Positions 14,988-25,704 are shown, counted from the stretch's first letter. The stretch is 64,000 nt of DNA from Mycolicibacterium senegalense (GCF_019645875.1 NZ_CP081000.1:4340001-4404000); one strand, 5' to 3'. The notes: a model not told the origin generated them from the letters alone. Numbers and translations: made by a program.

Positions 14988-15827
14988 ATGGGTTTTCCCG
15001 ATCAACATCAGCCGGTGCCGGGCGTGCAGAAACAGATGGACCCGGTACCCGATTGCGGTGAGAGCAGCTACCGGGGGTCAGAGAAGCTGGTCGGTAAGAG
15101 AGCGCTCATCACCGGCGGTGACAGCGGTATCGGCCGCGCCGTGGCCATTGCCTTCGCCCGCGAGGGCGCTGACGTTGCGATCGCCTACCTCAACGAAGAC
15201 GAAGACGCCGAGTCGGTTGCGGAATTGGTGCGGCAGGCCGGACGTAAATGTGTACTGATCCCCGGTGATCTCTCGGATCCGGGTCACTGCCGTTCGGTGG
15301 TCGACCGCACCGTGACGGAGTTGGGCGGTATCGACATCCTGGTCAGCAATGCCGCGTATCAGATGACGCATGACACCTTGGAGGAGATCGACGACGAGGA
15401 ATGGGATTACACCTTCAAGCTGAACGTCGGCGCTTACTTCCACTTGGTCAAGGCGGCCGTGCCGCACATGGCGCCCGGTTCGTCCGTCATCGGTAGCTCA
15501 TCGGTCAATTCCGACATGCCGTCGCCGACGCTGGCTCCCTACGCCGCCACCAAGGCCGCGATTGCCAACTTCTCGGCAAGCTTGGCGCAATTGTTGGGCG
15601 ACAAAGGGATTCGAGTGAACAGCGTCGCTCCGGGTCCCATCTGGACTCCCCTGATCCCATCGACGATGCCGTCGGAGAAGGTCCGCTCATTCGGAGACGA
15701 CACACCGCTGGGCCGCGCCGGCCAGCCCGCTGAACTGGCGCCGGCTTATGTGCTGCTCGCTTCAGACGACGGCAGCTACATTTCGGGGGCCAGAGTGGCG
15801 GTCACGGGTGGTCGCCCGATCCTCTAG
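14988..15827 (+). CDS. General-stress-type short-chain dehydrogenase
   Basis: 279 residues. The N-terminal extension (PDQHQPVPGVQKQMDPVPDCGE) is the mark of the bacterial general-stress SDRs related to B. subtilis GSP39/YdaD. NAD(P) motif TGGDSGIG (about 47-54), NAA in SNAAYQMTH, catalytic Ser in GSSSVNS and YAATKAA (YxxxK). The cofactor site and SigF-type promoter both point to a stress oxidoreductase; natural substrate unknown. Confidence 0.87.
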   Translation: MGFPDQHQPVPGVQKQMDPVPDCGESSYRGSEKLVGKRALITGGDSGIGRAVAIAFAREGADVAIAYLNEDEDAESVAELVRQAGRKCVLIPGDLSDPGHCRSVVDRTVTELGGIDILVSNAAYQMTHDTLEEIDDEEWDYTFKLNVGAYFHLVKAAVPHMAPGSSVIGSSSVNSDMPSPTLAPYAATKAAIANFSASLAQLLGDKGIRVNSVAPGPIWTPLIPSTMPSEKVRSFGDDTPLGRAGQPAELAPAYVLLASDDGSYISGARVAVTGGRPIL

Positions 15828-15939
15828 TGCCGGTGGTCAGACCGCTGCCGGGTGCAGTGACCAAATTGCAACCTATTTGGCCGGCGCCACGCCGTGCCCA
15901 TGTCCCGGAAAGTCTCAACCACGGGTTGACACTGGGCCG

Positions 15940-16167
15940 ATGCCAGTCGAAGAAACAATGTGGGATGTTCGCGTGGCACGCGACTTCGAGACATGCGACC
16001 TGGAGCGGCTGCGCGCCGCATTCGCCGACATCATCGCCAAGCGCCTGTCGCCGGGTAAGCGGTTGCTGCGCGTGGTGACCTGGTCTCAGAACGGCGGCTC
16101 TCTCTTCCGCGCCAACAATGGCGCCCGCCGCTTCGCGGTGGCCTACGAGGTCGCGTTCACCGCGTAG
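15940..16167 (+). CDS. Small hypothetical protein
   Basis: 75 residues, not recognised. Sequence reads as a compact alpha/beta protein ([20 protein letters not shown], then [18 protein letters not shown]), without membrane segments. ATG at 15940 or 15958 could start it; no strong ribosome-binding site is visible before either. Lies alone between the stress SDR and sseA. Codon pattern is normal for this genome, which is the main support for calling it. Confidence 0.45.
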   Translation: MPVEETMWDVRVARDFETCDLERLRAAFADIIAKRLSPGKRLLRVVTWSQNGGSLFRANNGARRFAVAYEVAFTA

Positions 16168-16201
16168 ACGCCAATACCCGGTCCGACGGTACGCTCTTGG
16201 T

Positions 16202-17089
16202 GTGCCGCTGCCTGCTGATCCCAGCCCCACCCTCGCCGAGTACGCCCATCCGGAGCGTCTGGTCACCGCCGATTGGCTGGCCAGCAACCTGGGTCGGCCC
16301 GGTTTGGCCATCGTCGAGTCCGACGAGGATGTCCTGCTCTACGACACCGGCCACATCCCGGGCGCGGTCAAGATCGACTGGCATCTCGACCTCAACGACC
16401 CCAACGTGCGTGACTACATCAACGGCGAACAGTTCGCCGAGTTGATGGACCGTAAGGGCATCAGCCGCGACGACACCGTCGTCATCTACGGCGACAAGAG
16501 CAACTGGTGGGCTGCCTACGCACTGTGGGTGTTCACCCTGTTCGGCCACCCCGACGTGCGCCTGCTCGACGGCGGACGCGACCTGTGGGTCTCCCACGGC
16601 CGCGACACCACCCTTGAGGTGCCGACCCGCCAGTCCAGCGGCTATCCGGTGGTGGAGCGCAACGACGCCCCGATCCGCGCCTACCGCGACGACGTACTCG
16701 CCATCCTCGGCAAACAGCCGTTGATCGACGTCCGCTCGCCCCAGGAGTACACGGGCGAACGCACCCACATGCCCGACTACCCGGAAGAGGGCGCGCTGCG
16801 CGGCGGGCACATCCCCACCGCCAAGTCGATCCCGTGGGCCAAGGCCGCCAGGGACAGCGGGCAGTTCCGTAGCCGCGCCGAACTCGCGGAGCTCTACGGT
16901 TTCCTCAAGCCCGAGGACGAGACGGTGGTGTACTGCCGCATCGGCGAGCGCTCCAGCCACACCTGGTTCGTGCTGACCTACCTGCTCGGCCTGCCCGGAG
17001 TGCGCAACTACGACGGCTCGTGGACCGAGTGGGGCAACGCCGTGCGGGTGCCCGTCGCCGTCGGCCCCGACCCCGGTACCGCGCCGTGA
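16202..17089 (+). CDS. sseA: Thiosulfate sulfurtransferase (rhodanese) SseA
   Basis: 295 residues, two rhodanese domains. The N-terminal domain is inactive ([31 protein letters not shown] lacks Cys); the C-terminal domain has the active loop [11 protein letters not shown] with the catalytic Cys near residue 242. It transfers sulfane sulfur from thiosulfate or similar donors. GTG at 16202 matches the length of the M. tuberculosis protein. Overlaps the SufE-like gene by 4 bases, consistent with a sulfur-transfer pair. Confidence 0.92.
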   Translation: MPLPADPSPTLAEYAHPERLVTADWLASNLGRPGLAIVESDEDVLLYDTGHIPGAVKIDWHLDLNDPNVRDYINGEQFAELMDRKGISRDDTVVIYGDKSNWWAAYALWVFTLFGHPDVRLLDGGRDLWVSHGRDTTLEVPTRQSSGYPVVERNDAPIRAYRDDVLAILGKQPLIDVRSPQEYTGERTHMPDYPEEGALRGGHIPTAKSIPWAKAARDSGQFRSRAELAELYGFLKPEDETVVYCRIGERSSHTWFVLTYLLGLPGVRNYDGSWTEWGNAVRVPVAVGPDPGTAP

Positions 17090-17502
17090 CGATGCCGGCC
17101 GCTCTGGAGGAGGTCGTCTCCGACTTCCAGGAGGTGGCCGGCCAGGACAAGCTGCAGCTGCTGTTGGAGTTCGCCAACGAGTTGCCGGCCTTGCCGAGCC
17201 ATCTCGAGGAAGCGGCCATGGAGCCGGTTCCCGAGTGCCAGTCACCGCTGTTCCTGGACGTCGACGCGTCCGACCGGGACAACGTGCGGCTGTACTTCAG
17301 TGCTCCCCCGGAAGCGCCGACGACACGAGGGTTCGCCGCGATCCTGGCTGCCGGTTTGGACGGCCAGCCCGCCGATGACATCCTCGCGGTACCCGACGAC
17401 TTCTACACCGCGCTGGGCCTGGCCGCGTTGATCAGCCCGCTGCGCCTGCGCGGCATGTCGGCGATGCTGACGCGGATCAAGCGACGGTTGCGCGGGGCCT
17501 GA
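17086..17502 (+). CDS. SufE-like sulfur acceptor protein
   Basis: 138 residues, Rv3284 position. SufE fold with the sulfur-accepting Cys in [16 protein letters not shown] (about residue 51) and helices [19 protein letters not shown] and MLTRIKRRL at the end. It probably accepts persulfide from a desulfurase or from SseA just upstream. GTG at 17086 overlaps the sseA stop (GTGA); ATG at 17092 is an alternative only two codons later. Confidence 0.9.
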   Translation: MTMPAALEEVVSDFQEVAGQDKLQLLLEFANELPALPSHLEEAAMEPVPECQSPLFLDVDASDRDNVRLYFSAPPEAPTTRGFAAILAAGLDGQPADDILAVPDDFYTALGLAALISPLRLRGMSAMLTRIKRRLRGA

Positions 17503-17517
17503 GCGCCAGAGGACCTG

Positions 17518-18246
17518 TTACGGGTCCGGATACATCTTCTCGGGGAGTTTCGGGACGACGTTGCCCGCCGCCGCCGGCAGGATCTCGGTTCCGTACCGAT
17601 CCACGATGGCCGAGTCGGTGACGACCGGCGGTGGCACCGAGCCGTCGACGAATCGTGACGTTTCGTGAACCTTGCTACCGACGCCCGGATGGCAGCGTTC
17701 GGATTTGGCCACCGCACCGAGTTCCTCAGGCGCCCAGAACAATTCCGGGTTCACGAGCCGTGGTGCGTCCGTGGCCGGGCCCCACGCGGCGGACGTGTAG
17801 CACGGGTAGCTGGACTTGAATGGCCCGTGGCTTGCCGAGTCGCGCACCGCCACCCGCACCGATTCACGGGGCGCCAGGTAGTACACGGTGATCTCGATGC
17901 CCTTGGGGAACTCGTGGGTGAAGTAACCGATCACCGGCAGCGGTCCGCGCTTCTGCGGCGGCGGCGCGACGAACGCGGCCTCCGCCGCCTTCCGCTGTTG
18001 TTCGGCCTCGCGGCGGTCCTTCCGCTGGAAGTCACTGTCGATGATCGACCAGCCCACGAACAGCGCCAGCAGGATCACGAAAACCCCGCCGGCCCGGGTC
18101 ATCCCGTAGGCCGCGTCGCTCGGTTCGTTGGCCTCCGGGTTCTTGAACTTCCAGGACTCCGTGAGCCACCAGATGCGCTGCGGTACGGCGGCCATCGCCC
18201 CGCCCACCAACACGCCCACGACAATGACCAATATCGCCGCACCCAC
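17518..18246 (-). CDS. Membrane protein of unknown function (DUF6199-like N-terminus)
   Basis: 242 residues. Two membrane segments (about 1-22 and 50-68) flank a conserved-looking loop WWLTESWKFKNPEANEPSD, which resembles the small DUF6199 membrane domain. After the second helix comes a charged stretch (FQRKDRREAEQQRKAAEAAF), then an extracytoplasmic domain with Pro-rich C-terminus (PPPVVTDS, PKLPEKMYPDP). Convergent with the SufE-like gene, 15 bases apart. No function assigned. Confidence 0.75.
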   Translation of the reverse strand: MGAAILVIVVGVLVGGAMAAVPQRIWWLTESWKFKNPEANEPSDAAYGMTRAGGVFVILLALFVGWSIIDSDFQRKDRREAEQQRKAAEAAFVAPPPQKRGPLPVIGYFTHEFPKGIEITVYYLAPRESVRVAVRDSASHGPFKSSYPCYTSAAWGPATDAPRLVNPELFWAPEELGAVAKSERCHPGVGSKVHETSRFVDGSVPPPVVTDSAIVDRYGTEILPAAAGNVVPKLPEKMYPDP

Positions 18247-18346
18247 GAGCTCACAGTAATGGCGTCGGACTGTGCATCGAGACGCGAATTTCGCACGTCA
18301 ACAGCAGCGATGCGGCCTCGGACGGATATCGGTCAAAACCTACTCG

Positions 18347-20241
<1,895 letters not shown>

Positions 20242-20250
20242 ATCGTTCGA

Positions 20251-20311
20251 GCCGAATGGCCACTTGTGGCACGGATTCTGCTGAATCCTGTGTCATGGGT
20301 GGCCTTTCGGC
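20251..20311 (+). ncRNA. Structured RNA segment between accA3 and the next gene
   Basis: Outer arms GCCGAATGGCCAC (20251-20263) and GTGGCCTTTCGGC (20299-20311) pair at 12 of 13 positions. Inside, GGATTC-TGCT-GAATCC (20273-20288), extended by CAC/GTG with one bulge, forms a second stem. There is no T-run, so it could be a mycobacterial non-U terminator or a leader hairpin: the GGGAGG ribosome-binding site of the gene at 20327 begins a few bases later. Confidence 0.5.
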
Positions 20312-20326
20312 ATTCTGGGAGGTGCT

Positions 20327-20659
20327 GTGGAACCTGTAGAGATCAACAACGGCCAGTGGTATCTGCGCGGCCTGCGCGCCGATGACCGGGTTGACGACCG
20401 GCCCGCACTCACCGACTTGGGCGAGGACGACCTGGACTACGTGCACGACGCCGCGGACGGCTGGGCCGACGACACCCGCTACACCTGGGCGGTGTGCGAA
20501 CCGACCACCGGCGAGCTGCTCGCCGAGGTGATCCTCGATCCCGTCAGCGGATACCTGAGCAGTCGCGGCCGCCCCGGCTTCGAGGACGCCGCTGCCATCT
20601 CGGAGGACACCGTTCGCCGCTACGCCGCGCAGGTGCTCGGACTGGAGGTGCACACGTGA
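20327..20659 (+). CDS. Small GNAT-like protein, probably incomplete
   Basis: 110 residues. [18 protein letters not shown] and [22 protein letters not shown] resemble the first half of RimJ-like GNAT acetyltransferases, but the acetyl-CoA-binding motif (Q/R-x-x-G-x-G/A) is not visible, so it is unlikely to be an active enzyme by itself. GTG at 20327 has GGGAGG upstream. Its stop overlaps the GTG start of the malate dehydrogenase gene, so the two are coupled. May be a remnant or a binding protein. Confidence 0.6.
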   Translation: MEPVEINNGQWYLRGLRADDRVDDRPALTDLGEDDLDYVHDAADGWADDTRYTWAVCEPTTGELLAEVILDPVSGYLSSRGRPGFEDAAAISEDTVRRYAAQVLGLEVHT

Positions 20660-21642
20660 CCGCTCCCAAGGTCGTCACGGTCACCGGCGCGGCCGGCCAG
20701 ATCGGTTATGCCGCGCTGTTCCGCATCGGCGCGGGCGCCCTGCTGGGCCGCGGCCAGCCCGTGAAGCTGCGGCTGCTGGAACTGCCCTCGGCGGTCCGTG
20801 CCGCCGAAGGCGTGGTCATGGAGCTGGTCGACAGCGCCTTCGATCTGCTGGTCGACATCGAGATCCACGACGACCCGGTGCGCGCGTTCGACGGGGTCGA
20901 TGTCGCGCTGCTGGTCGGGGCTCGGCCACGCAGCAAGGGAATGGAGCGGGCCGATCTGTTGGCGGCCAACGCCGCGATATTCGCCGAGTCGGGTAAAGCC
21001 CTGAACGCCGGCGCGGCCACGGATGTGCGCGTCGTCGTGGTGGGCAACCCGGCGAACACCAATGCGCTGGTGGCCGCGGCCCATGCACCCGACATCCCGG
21101 CTGAGCGGTTCACCGCGCTGACCCGGTTGGACCACAACCGGGCAGTCGCCGCGCTTGCCGCCCACGCGGGTGTTCACGTCACGGACGTGTCCCGGGTGAC
21201 CGTGTGGGGCAATCACTCCCCGACCATGTACCCCGACATCTTCCATGCGGTGGTCGACGGGCGCTCGGGTTCCGAGTACGCCGCCGACACCGACTGGCTG
21301 ACCAACGACTTCATCCCCACCGTGGCCACCCGCGGTACCGCGATCATCGAGGCCCGGGGCACCTCGTCGGCCGCGTCGGCCGCCAACGCCGCCATCGACC
21401 ACGTGCGGGACTGGGTCGACGGCACCGATCCCGACGACTGGACCTCGGTGGCGCTGCCCTCCCCCGGCGTCTACGGCGTGCCTGAGGGTGTGGTCGCCTC
21501 GCTGCCGGTACGCGCGGTCGACGGTGCGTGGGAGATCGTGGAGGGCCTGGAGGTCAACGACTTCTCCAGGGCCCGGATCGACGCGTCGGTGGCCGAATTG
21601 CTCGAGGAACGCCACGCCGTGGAGCGGTTGGGTCTGCTGTAG
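20656..21642 (+). CDS. Malate dehydrogenase (NAD-dependent), second-type copy
   Basis: 328 residues. Interconverts malate and oxaloacetate. Visible: [51 protein letters not shown], catalytic region LTRLDHNRA and [11 protein letters not shown] with the active His. It follows the pattern of mycobacterial Mdh (Rv1240 type) but with many changes as I recall that protein, and it is not in the usual mdh neighbourhood, so it may be a paralogue with another role. GTG start overlaps the upstream stop. Confidence 0.88.
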   Translation: MTAPKVVTVTGAAGQIGYAALFRIGAGALLGRGQPVKLRLLELPSAVRAAEGVVMELVDSAFDLLVDIEIHDDPVRAFDGVDVALLVGARPRSKGMERADLLAANAAIFAESGKALNAGAATDVRVVVVGNPANTNALVAAAHAPDIPAERFTALTRLDHNRAVAALAAHAGVHVTDVSRVTVWGNHSPTMYPDIFHAVVDGRSGSEYAADTDWLTNDFIPTVATRGTAIIEARGTSSAASAANAAIDHVRDWVDGTDPDDWTSVALPSPGVYGVPEGVVASLPVRAVDGAWEIVEGLEVNDFSRARIDASVAELLEERHAVERLGLL

Positions 21643-21645
21643 GGG

Positions 21646-22191
21646 TCAGCGCTCGTCGATATCGACGCCGGTGGCCAGGTCACCGCATTCCACGGCGCTG
21701 ACGTCGTCGCGCCCCGCGAGGAACGACCTGGCCCCCTGATCGCCGTGCAACGAGGCGGCCAGCGCGGCCAGGTGTCTGCGGGCCACGACCACGGGATGTC
21801 CGGGCCGGCCGTCGTAGACGGCGCGGGCCAGGCCCGAACGGGAACCGCGTGCCGCAAAGAGGACCCGCGCCACCGCATCGGCGCCGACATCAGGCGTATC
21901 GACTGTGTGTAGGACTATCCATTCGGCGTCGCCCGCGGCGTTCAGCCCGTCGCGCACCGACGCGCTCATGCCGTCGGCCCAGCCGGTGGCCACCACGGAG
22001 CGCGCGGGCGCAGGCACATCGACCACGGCCGCGCCGAGCACCACGATCACGTCGTCGCAGCCGCCGCCATCGAGCGCGGCGACCGCCCGATCCAGCCATT
22101 GCCCTTCCGCGGCAAGGACTTTCGGCATCCCGTACCGACTGCCCGCGCCGGCGGCCAGCACCACCCCGGCGACCGCATCGGCCTTCGACAT
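21646..22191 (-). CDS. MobA/MocA-like nucleotidyltransferase
   Basis: 181 residues. Rossmann-like NTP-transferase signature VVLAAGAGSRYGMPKVLAAEG at the N-terminus, typical of MocA/MobA enzymes that attach CMP or GMP to molybdopterin, and GRPGHPVVVARRHLAAL in the middle. Molybdenum-cofactor cytidylyl transfer is the likeliest role, but no molybdoenzyme gene is nearby. ATG at 22191 is used; another in-frame ATG lies at 22215. Convergent with the malate dehydrogenase gene, 3 bases apart. Confidence 0.75.
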   Translation of the reverse strand: MSKADAVAGVVLAAGAGSRYGMPKVLAAEGQWLDRAVAALDGGGCDDVIVVLGAAVVDVPAPARSVVATGWADGMSASVRDGLNAAGDAEWIVLHTVDTPDVGADAVARVLFAARGSRSGLARAVYDGRPGHPVVVARRHLAALAASLHGDQGARSFLAGRDDVSAVECGDLATGVDIDER

Positions 22192-22233
22192 GGCAATAGT
22201 GTTACCTGCAACCATAAGAATCCGCTCAGACGA

Positions 22234-22262
22234 TTGTCGGATGACATTGATCGCGGTAGGGT
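22234..22262 (+). promoter_or_regulatory. SigA-type promoter of the first STAS gene
   Basis: TTGTCG (22234-22239), 17-base spacer, TAGGGT (22257-22262). The expected transcript start falls at the 20-base motif (22269-22288) that is shared with the second STAS gene at the same distance from its own -10. Confidence 0.55.
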
Positions 22263-22387
22263 CCGTAACAGGTTGAGTTCACAGCCGCTGCGGGCGTCAT
22301 CGACATACGCGCGGGGGACTCCCACCCTTGCCGATCGACGCCGCACCAACAGTACGAATACGTGTATTACGACTGATGGAGCTACCG
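22263..22387 (+). other. 125-base leader of the first STAS gene
   Basis: Begins with CAGGTTGAGTTCACAGCCGC (22269-22288), identical to 28977-28996 before the second STAS gene, then GTCATCG. The end also matches: CTGATGGAG plus a short spacer before ATG, with GGAG as ribosome-binding site. No strong terminator-like hairpin is seen in this copy. Confidence 0.5.
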
Positions 22388-22810
22388 ATGACCGCTATCT
22401 CGACGAGCGTACCGATCGACCACACCGACGATTCGCCGGCCGCCTTCGCCACCCGGTGGCTGCCGCCGTCAACGGCGGTGATCAGCGCCCGCGGCGACAT
22501 CGACGCCGTCAACGCAGCCGATTTCGCCGACTACGCAGCACGTCACATTCCGAAGGCGGAACGGGTCGCGATCGACCTCAGCGAAATCGACTTCTTCGGC
22601 ACCGCGGGGTTTTACGCCCTCACCGACATCGAGGCGCACTGCTCGGCCGCCGATGTCGACTGGGTGATGGTGCCCAGCAAAGCAGTGAACCGGCTGCTGC
22701 GGGTGTGCGACCCGGATTCGGCGCTGCGCACGTGCTACAGCGTGGCCGCTGCGCTGTCCACCCTCAACGGCAAGACTCCGCTACTGCAGTTGGTCACGAA
22801 GTCGCGCTAG
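22388..22810 (+). CDS. STAS-domain anti-anti-sigma factor (RsbV-like)
   Basis: 140 residues. STAS fold with AVISARGDIDAVNAADFADY and the phosphorylation-site region IDLSEIDFFGTAGFYAL, where Thr sits in the place of the RsbV serine. Such proteins release sigma factors by binding the anti-sigma kinase when unphosphorylated. It is convergent with sigF, overlapping its 3' end by 30 bases, so UsfX is the natural partner. ATG at 22388 has GGAG upstream; ATG at 22376 is an alternative. Paralogue of the gene at 29108. Confidence 0.85.
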   Translation: MTAISTSVPIDHTDDSPAAFATRWLPPSTAVISARGDIDAVNAADFADYAARHIPKAERVAIDLSEIDFFGTAGFYALTDIEAHCSAADVDWVMVPSKAVNRLLRVCDPDSALRTCYSVAAALSTLNGKTPLLQLVTKSR

Positions 22811-23575
22811 CGATTTGGCCAGCAGCCTCGATACGTGCATCTGCGAGACACCGACACGCTCGGCGATCTGCGTCTGCGTCATCGACTCGAAGAACCGGAG
22901 CAACAGCACGGTGCGTTCCCGCTCCGGTAGTTGAGCGAGCAACGGCCGCAGCGTTTCTCTGTTGTCTATCTGATCCAGACCGGTGTCCTCATCGCCGAGC
23001 GTGTCCACAATCGCCGGCGCTTCCTCGTCTCCCCCACCGCCGCTGTCGATGGACAGCGTGTTGTATGAGCTCCCGGCAACCAGTCCTTCGATCACCTCTT
23101 CGCGGTCCATGTCGAGTTCTGCGGCGAGCTCGGATGCGGTCGGGGCACGCCCCAGCCGTTGGGACAGGTCCGCGGTCGCCGCGCCCAGCCGCAGGTGCAG
23201 CTCCTTGAGCCGGCGCGGCACCTTCACCGACCAGCTGTTGTCCCGGAAGTGGCGCCTGACCTCCCCCATGATCGTCGGCACCGCGAAGGACACGAAGTCT
23301 GACCCGGCCTCGACATCGAACCGGTTGACCGCATTGACCAGCCCGACCCGCGCGACCTGCGTCAGGTCTTCGCGTGATTCCCCGCGGCCGTCGAAGCGCC
23401 GCGCGATGTGGTCGGCCAGCGGCAGACACCGCTGGACAATCCGCTCACGTTGACGCTCGTAAGCCGACGAGTCCTCGGGCATTCCGCTGAGTTCGCGAAA
23501 CATATCGCGAACGTCCGCATATTCGGACGTCACCGCAGCAGGCTCGCTCGCCTCGTCGTCAGGGTGATGCCGCAT
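22781..23575 (-). CDS. sigF: RNA polymerase sigma factor SigF
   Basis: 264 residues, SigB/SigF/SigG family. Region 2: LPLADHIARRFDGRGESREDL and FDVEAGSDFVSFAVPTIMGEVRRHFRD; region 3 around KVPRRLKELHL; region 4: LPERERTVLLLRFFESMTQTQIAERVG with the helix-turn-helix MHVSRLLAKSLARLR. The mycobacterial stress and stationary-phase sigma factor. Its start lies inside usfX (46-base overlap), so sigma and anti-sigma are coupled. Many SigF-type promoters lie within 30 kb downstream of the usfX side. Confidence 0.96.
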   Translation of the reverse strand: MRHHPDDEASEPAAVTSEYADVRDMFRELSGMPEDSSAYERQRERIVQRCLPLADHIARRFDGRGESREDLTQVARVGLVNAVNRFDVEAGSDFVSFAVPTIMGEVRRHFRDNSWSVKVPRRLKELHLRLGAATADLSQRLGRAPTASELAAELDMDREEVIEGLVAGSSYNTLSIDSGGGGDEEAPAIVDTLGDEDTGLDQIDNRETLRPLLAQLPERERTVLLLRFFESMTQTQIAERVGVSQMHVSRLLAKSLARLRDQLQ

Positions 23576-23964
23576 ACCTGACCGGCTTCCGGCCCGTCGC
23601 CGTCGGTGAAAGTCTTGACTTCGTCGGTCAGAGAGCTCAAGACGTGCCAGCTGAAGCTGCCCGGCTCGACCACCGCGGAGCCGGTGCAGGACGTCGAGGC
23701 GGTGATCACCACCGCGTCGTCGCCCGGGTCGACGATCAAACGCAGAGCCGCATCCGGGACCGCTGCCCGAATCAACGCTGTGCAGGCCTCGTCCACGGCC
23801 AAGCGCAGGTCGGCGACGACGTCGAAATCGAGGTCTTCGAAAGCGGCGACGGCCGCGACAAGCGTGCGCACTACGGCCAGGTTCTCCAACCTGGCCGCGA
23901 CCCGAATCTCCACCGACCGCTCGACGCGGTTCGACGGCTTGGACTGGCCATGTTCGTCGGCCAT
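23530..23964 (-). CDS. usfX: Anti-sigma-F factor UsfX (RsbW)
   Basis: 144 residues. GHKL/HATPase fold: dimer and helix region VRTLVAAVAAFEDLDFDVVADLRLAVDEACTALI with the N-box Asp-Glu, and a shortened ATP lid typical of RsbW proteins. It binds SigF and keeps it inactive. ATG at 23964 is chosen because GGAGGTGAG lies just before; an ATG at 23979 is upstream of it. No exact SigF promoter precedes it here, unlike the usfX promoter described in M. tuberculosis. Confidence 0.93.
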   Translation of the reverse strand: MADEHGQSKPSNRVERSVEIRVAARLENLAVVRTLVAAVAAFEDLDFDVVADLRLAVDEACTALIRAAVPDAALRLIVDPGDDAVVITASTSCTGSAVVEPGSFSWHVLSSLTDEVKTFTDGDGPEAGQVCGITLTTRRASLLR

Positions 23965-23990
23965 CTCACCTCCTGGCATCTCGGACCGAC

Positions 23991-24024
23991 AGTATCCCAG
24001 GCGCGAACCTGGCCTCGCGAGGCC
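23991..24024 (-). promoter_or_regulatory. Extended -10 and palindrome upstream of usfX-sigF
   Basis: On the minus strand TGGGATACT gives an extended -10 (GATACT at 23996-23991). The -35 position falls inside GGCCTCGCGAGGCC (24011-24024), a perfect 14-base palindrome that could bind a dimeric regulator over the -35 region. The start would be about 20 bases before the usfX ATG. Confidence 0.45.
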
Positions 24025-24169
24025 GCTCTGCCGATCGTCGATGCCGTCTCGTCATTGACACTGCCGTTCCCTTCTGCGCGCAGACGAGGTCCCGCCTGCG
24101 ACGCCCGGGCCAGGGATGCCCACCCGGACGCACCTCGAAACCTGCGACCGGCGTGGGATCATCGACGGT

Positions 24170-24715
24170 ATGGATCCGGACCGTCCCGAGCTGGATCAGC
24201 CATGGGACCAGACCGCTCGCCACGAAACGGAAGCCGAGCGGCTGGACCGCAACTGGAGCAGTCTCCTGCAGGAGCTGAGGGTCGTGCAGACCGGCGTTCA
24301 ACTGCTCACCGGACTGCTGTTGACTCTGCCTTTCCAGGAACGGTTCTCGATGCTCGACGAGCCGATGCGGATCCTGTACCTGGTGACAGTCGCGTGTTCG
24401 GCCGCTGCCACCGCGCTGTTGGTCGCACCCGTCGGCATGCATCGCCTGCTGTTCCGTAGGCATCGGTTGAACCTGCTCGTCTCCGCCTCCCACCGCTGCG
24501 CATTCTTCGGGCTGGTGTTGCTCGGCCTCGCGATGACCGGGGTGACCGAATTGATCTTCGATACGGTCGCCGGGCGCGAGGCCGGGGTGATCGCAGGGGT
24601 GGTGGCCTTGTTGACGTTCGTGGGCATCTGGCTGCTGCTGCCGTTGGCGATGCGACTGGGTGACCCGATGTCGGCGGGGCCGTCAGTCGAACTCGGCGTG
24701 CAGCGCGGCCAGTAG
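24170..24715 (+). CDS. DUF6328-family membrane protein
   Basis: 181 residues. Acidic N-terminus, then ERLDRNWSSLLQELRVVQTGVQLLTGLLLTLPFQERF, which matches the family pattern of DUF6328, followed by membrane segments at about 65-82, 90-110 and 135-170 (four in total). Function unknown; common in actinobacterial stress regions. ATG at 24170 is chosen over upstream starts because it begins the conserved part. Overlaps the convergent LLM gene by 33 bases. Confidence 0.75.
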   Translation: MDPDRPELDQPWDQTARHETEAERLDRNWSSLLQELRVVQTGVQLLTGLLLTLPFQERFSMLDEPMRILYLVTVACSAAATALLVAPVGMHRLLFRRHRLNLLVSASHRCAFFGLVLLGLAMTGVTELIFDTVAGREAGVIAGVVALLTFVGIWLLLPLAMRLGDPMSAGPSVELGVQRGQ

Positions 24716-25669
24716 CGGCTTTGCCGCTTCGTCGAGGAATCGCTGCTGGCCCTCGTCGCCGATCTGGACCAGGGCGACGTCGGTGAATCCCGCTTCGAGA
24801 TAGGGGGCCACGGCCGCGACGATCGCGTCCAGGTCCGGTCCGCACGGAATGGACTCGGCCACATCCTCAGGGCGCACGAACTGCGTCGCCGCGGCGAACC
24901 CGGCCGGGGTGGGAAGCTCGGCGTTGACGGCCCAGCCACCGGCGAACCATCGGAACTGGTCATGGGCCCGTCGCACCGCTGCGTCTCGATCGGGATCCCA
25001 GCACACCGGGATCTGACCGATGACACGTCCCTCGGGCAGGACACCGGTCGCCTGCCGGCGGTGTTGCCAGCCCTCGACGATCGCCCGGTCGGGTGCGACG
25101 TTGATCAGATGGTCGGCGGAGACCGCAAGTTTTTCGACGGCCTTCTCGCCGGTCATCGAGACGGCAATGGTCACCGGAATGTCCGGTACATCCCAGATGC
25201 GGGCCGAGTTCGCCTCGAAGAACTCGCCCCTGAAATCGATCAGGTCCCCACTGAGCAGTTCGCGGATCAATTTGATGGCCTCGGCCAACATGTCCAGCCG
25301 CCGCTCGACGGTGGGCCAGCCTTGGCCCACGACGTGCTCGTTGAGGTTCTCGCCGCTTCCCAGCCCGAGGGTGAACCGGCCACCGGACAGGATCTGCACC
25401 GTGGCTGCCTGCTGGGCGACGATCGCGGGGTGATACCTGATCGTGGGGCAGGTCACGTAGGAGTAGAGGTCCACGTCGTGGGTGGCGTGGGCGACCGCGC
25501 CCAGGACAGCCCATGCGTTGGGTGCATGTCCCTGACTGGCCAGCCAGGGGCTGAAGTGGTCGCTGCTCACCTCGAAGTCGAAGCCGGCCCGCTCTGCCGA
25601 CACCGCGTAGTCGACCAGCTCTCGTGGGCCGCTCTGCTCGGTCATCAGGGTGTATCCGAATCTGGCCAT
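24683..25669 (-). CDS. F420-dependent LLM-class oxidoreductase (FGD-like)
   Basis: 328 residues. Luciferase-like monooxygenase fold: FGYTLMTEQSGPRELVDYAV, EVSSDHFSPWLASQGHAPNAWAVLGA, FTLGLGSGENLNEHVVG and ADHLINVAPDR. The SDHF and GSGENLNEH motifs are those of F420-using enzymes near glucose-6-phosphate dehydrogenase (FGD). Substrate unknown; could use F420H2 in redox stress. ATG at 25669 nearly coincides with the predicted transcript start of a SigF-like site just upstream. Confidence 0.85.
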   Translation of the reverse strand: MARFGYTLMTEQSGPRELVDYAVSAERAGFDFEVSSDHFSPWLASQGHAPNAWAVLGAVAHATHDVDLYSYVTCPTIRYHPAIVAQQAATVQILSGGRFTLGLGSGENLNEHVVGQGWPTVERRLDMLAEAIKLIRELLSGDLIDFRGEFFEANSARIWDVPDIPVTIAVSMTGEKAVEKLAVSADHLINVAPDRAIVEGWQHRRQATGVLPEGRVIGQIPVCWDPDRDAAVRRAHDQFRWFAGGWAVNAELPTPAGFAAATQFVRPEDVAESIPCGPDLDAIVAAVAPYLEAGFTDVALVQIGDEGQQRFLDEAAKPLLAALHAEFD

Positions 25670-25678
25670 GGCGCAGGG

Positions 25679-25704
25679 ATAGCCCGTGCAGAACCCCGCG
25701 AAAC
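25679..25704 (-). promoter_or_regulatory. Weak SigF-type promoter of the LLM gene
   Basis: Minus strand GTTT (25704-25701), 16-base spacer, GGCTAT (25684-25679), one mismatch from GGGTAT. The start would fall within a few bases of the ATG, the same geometry as the other sites in this region. Confidence 0.4.
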
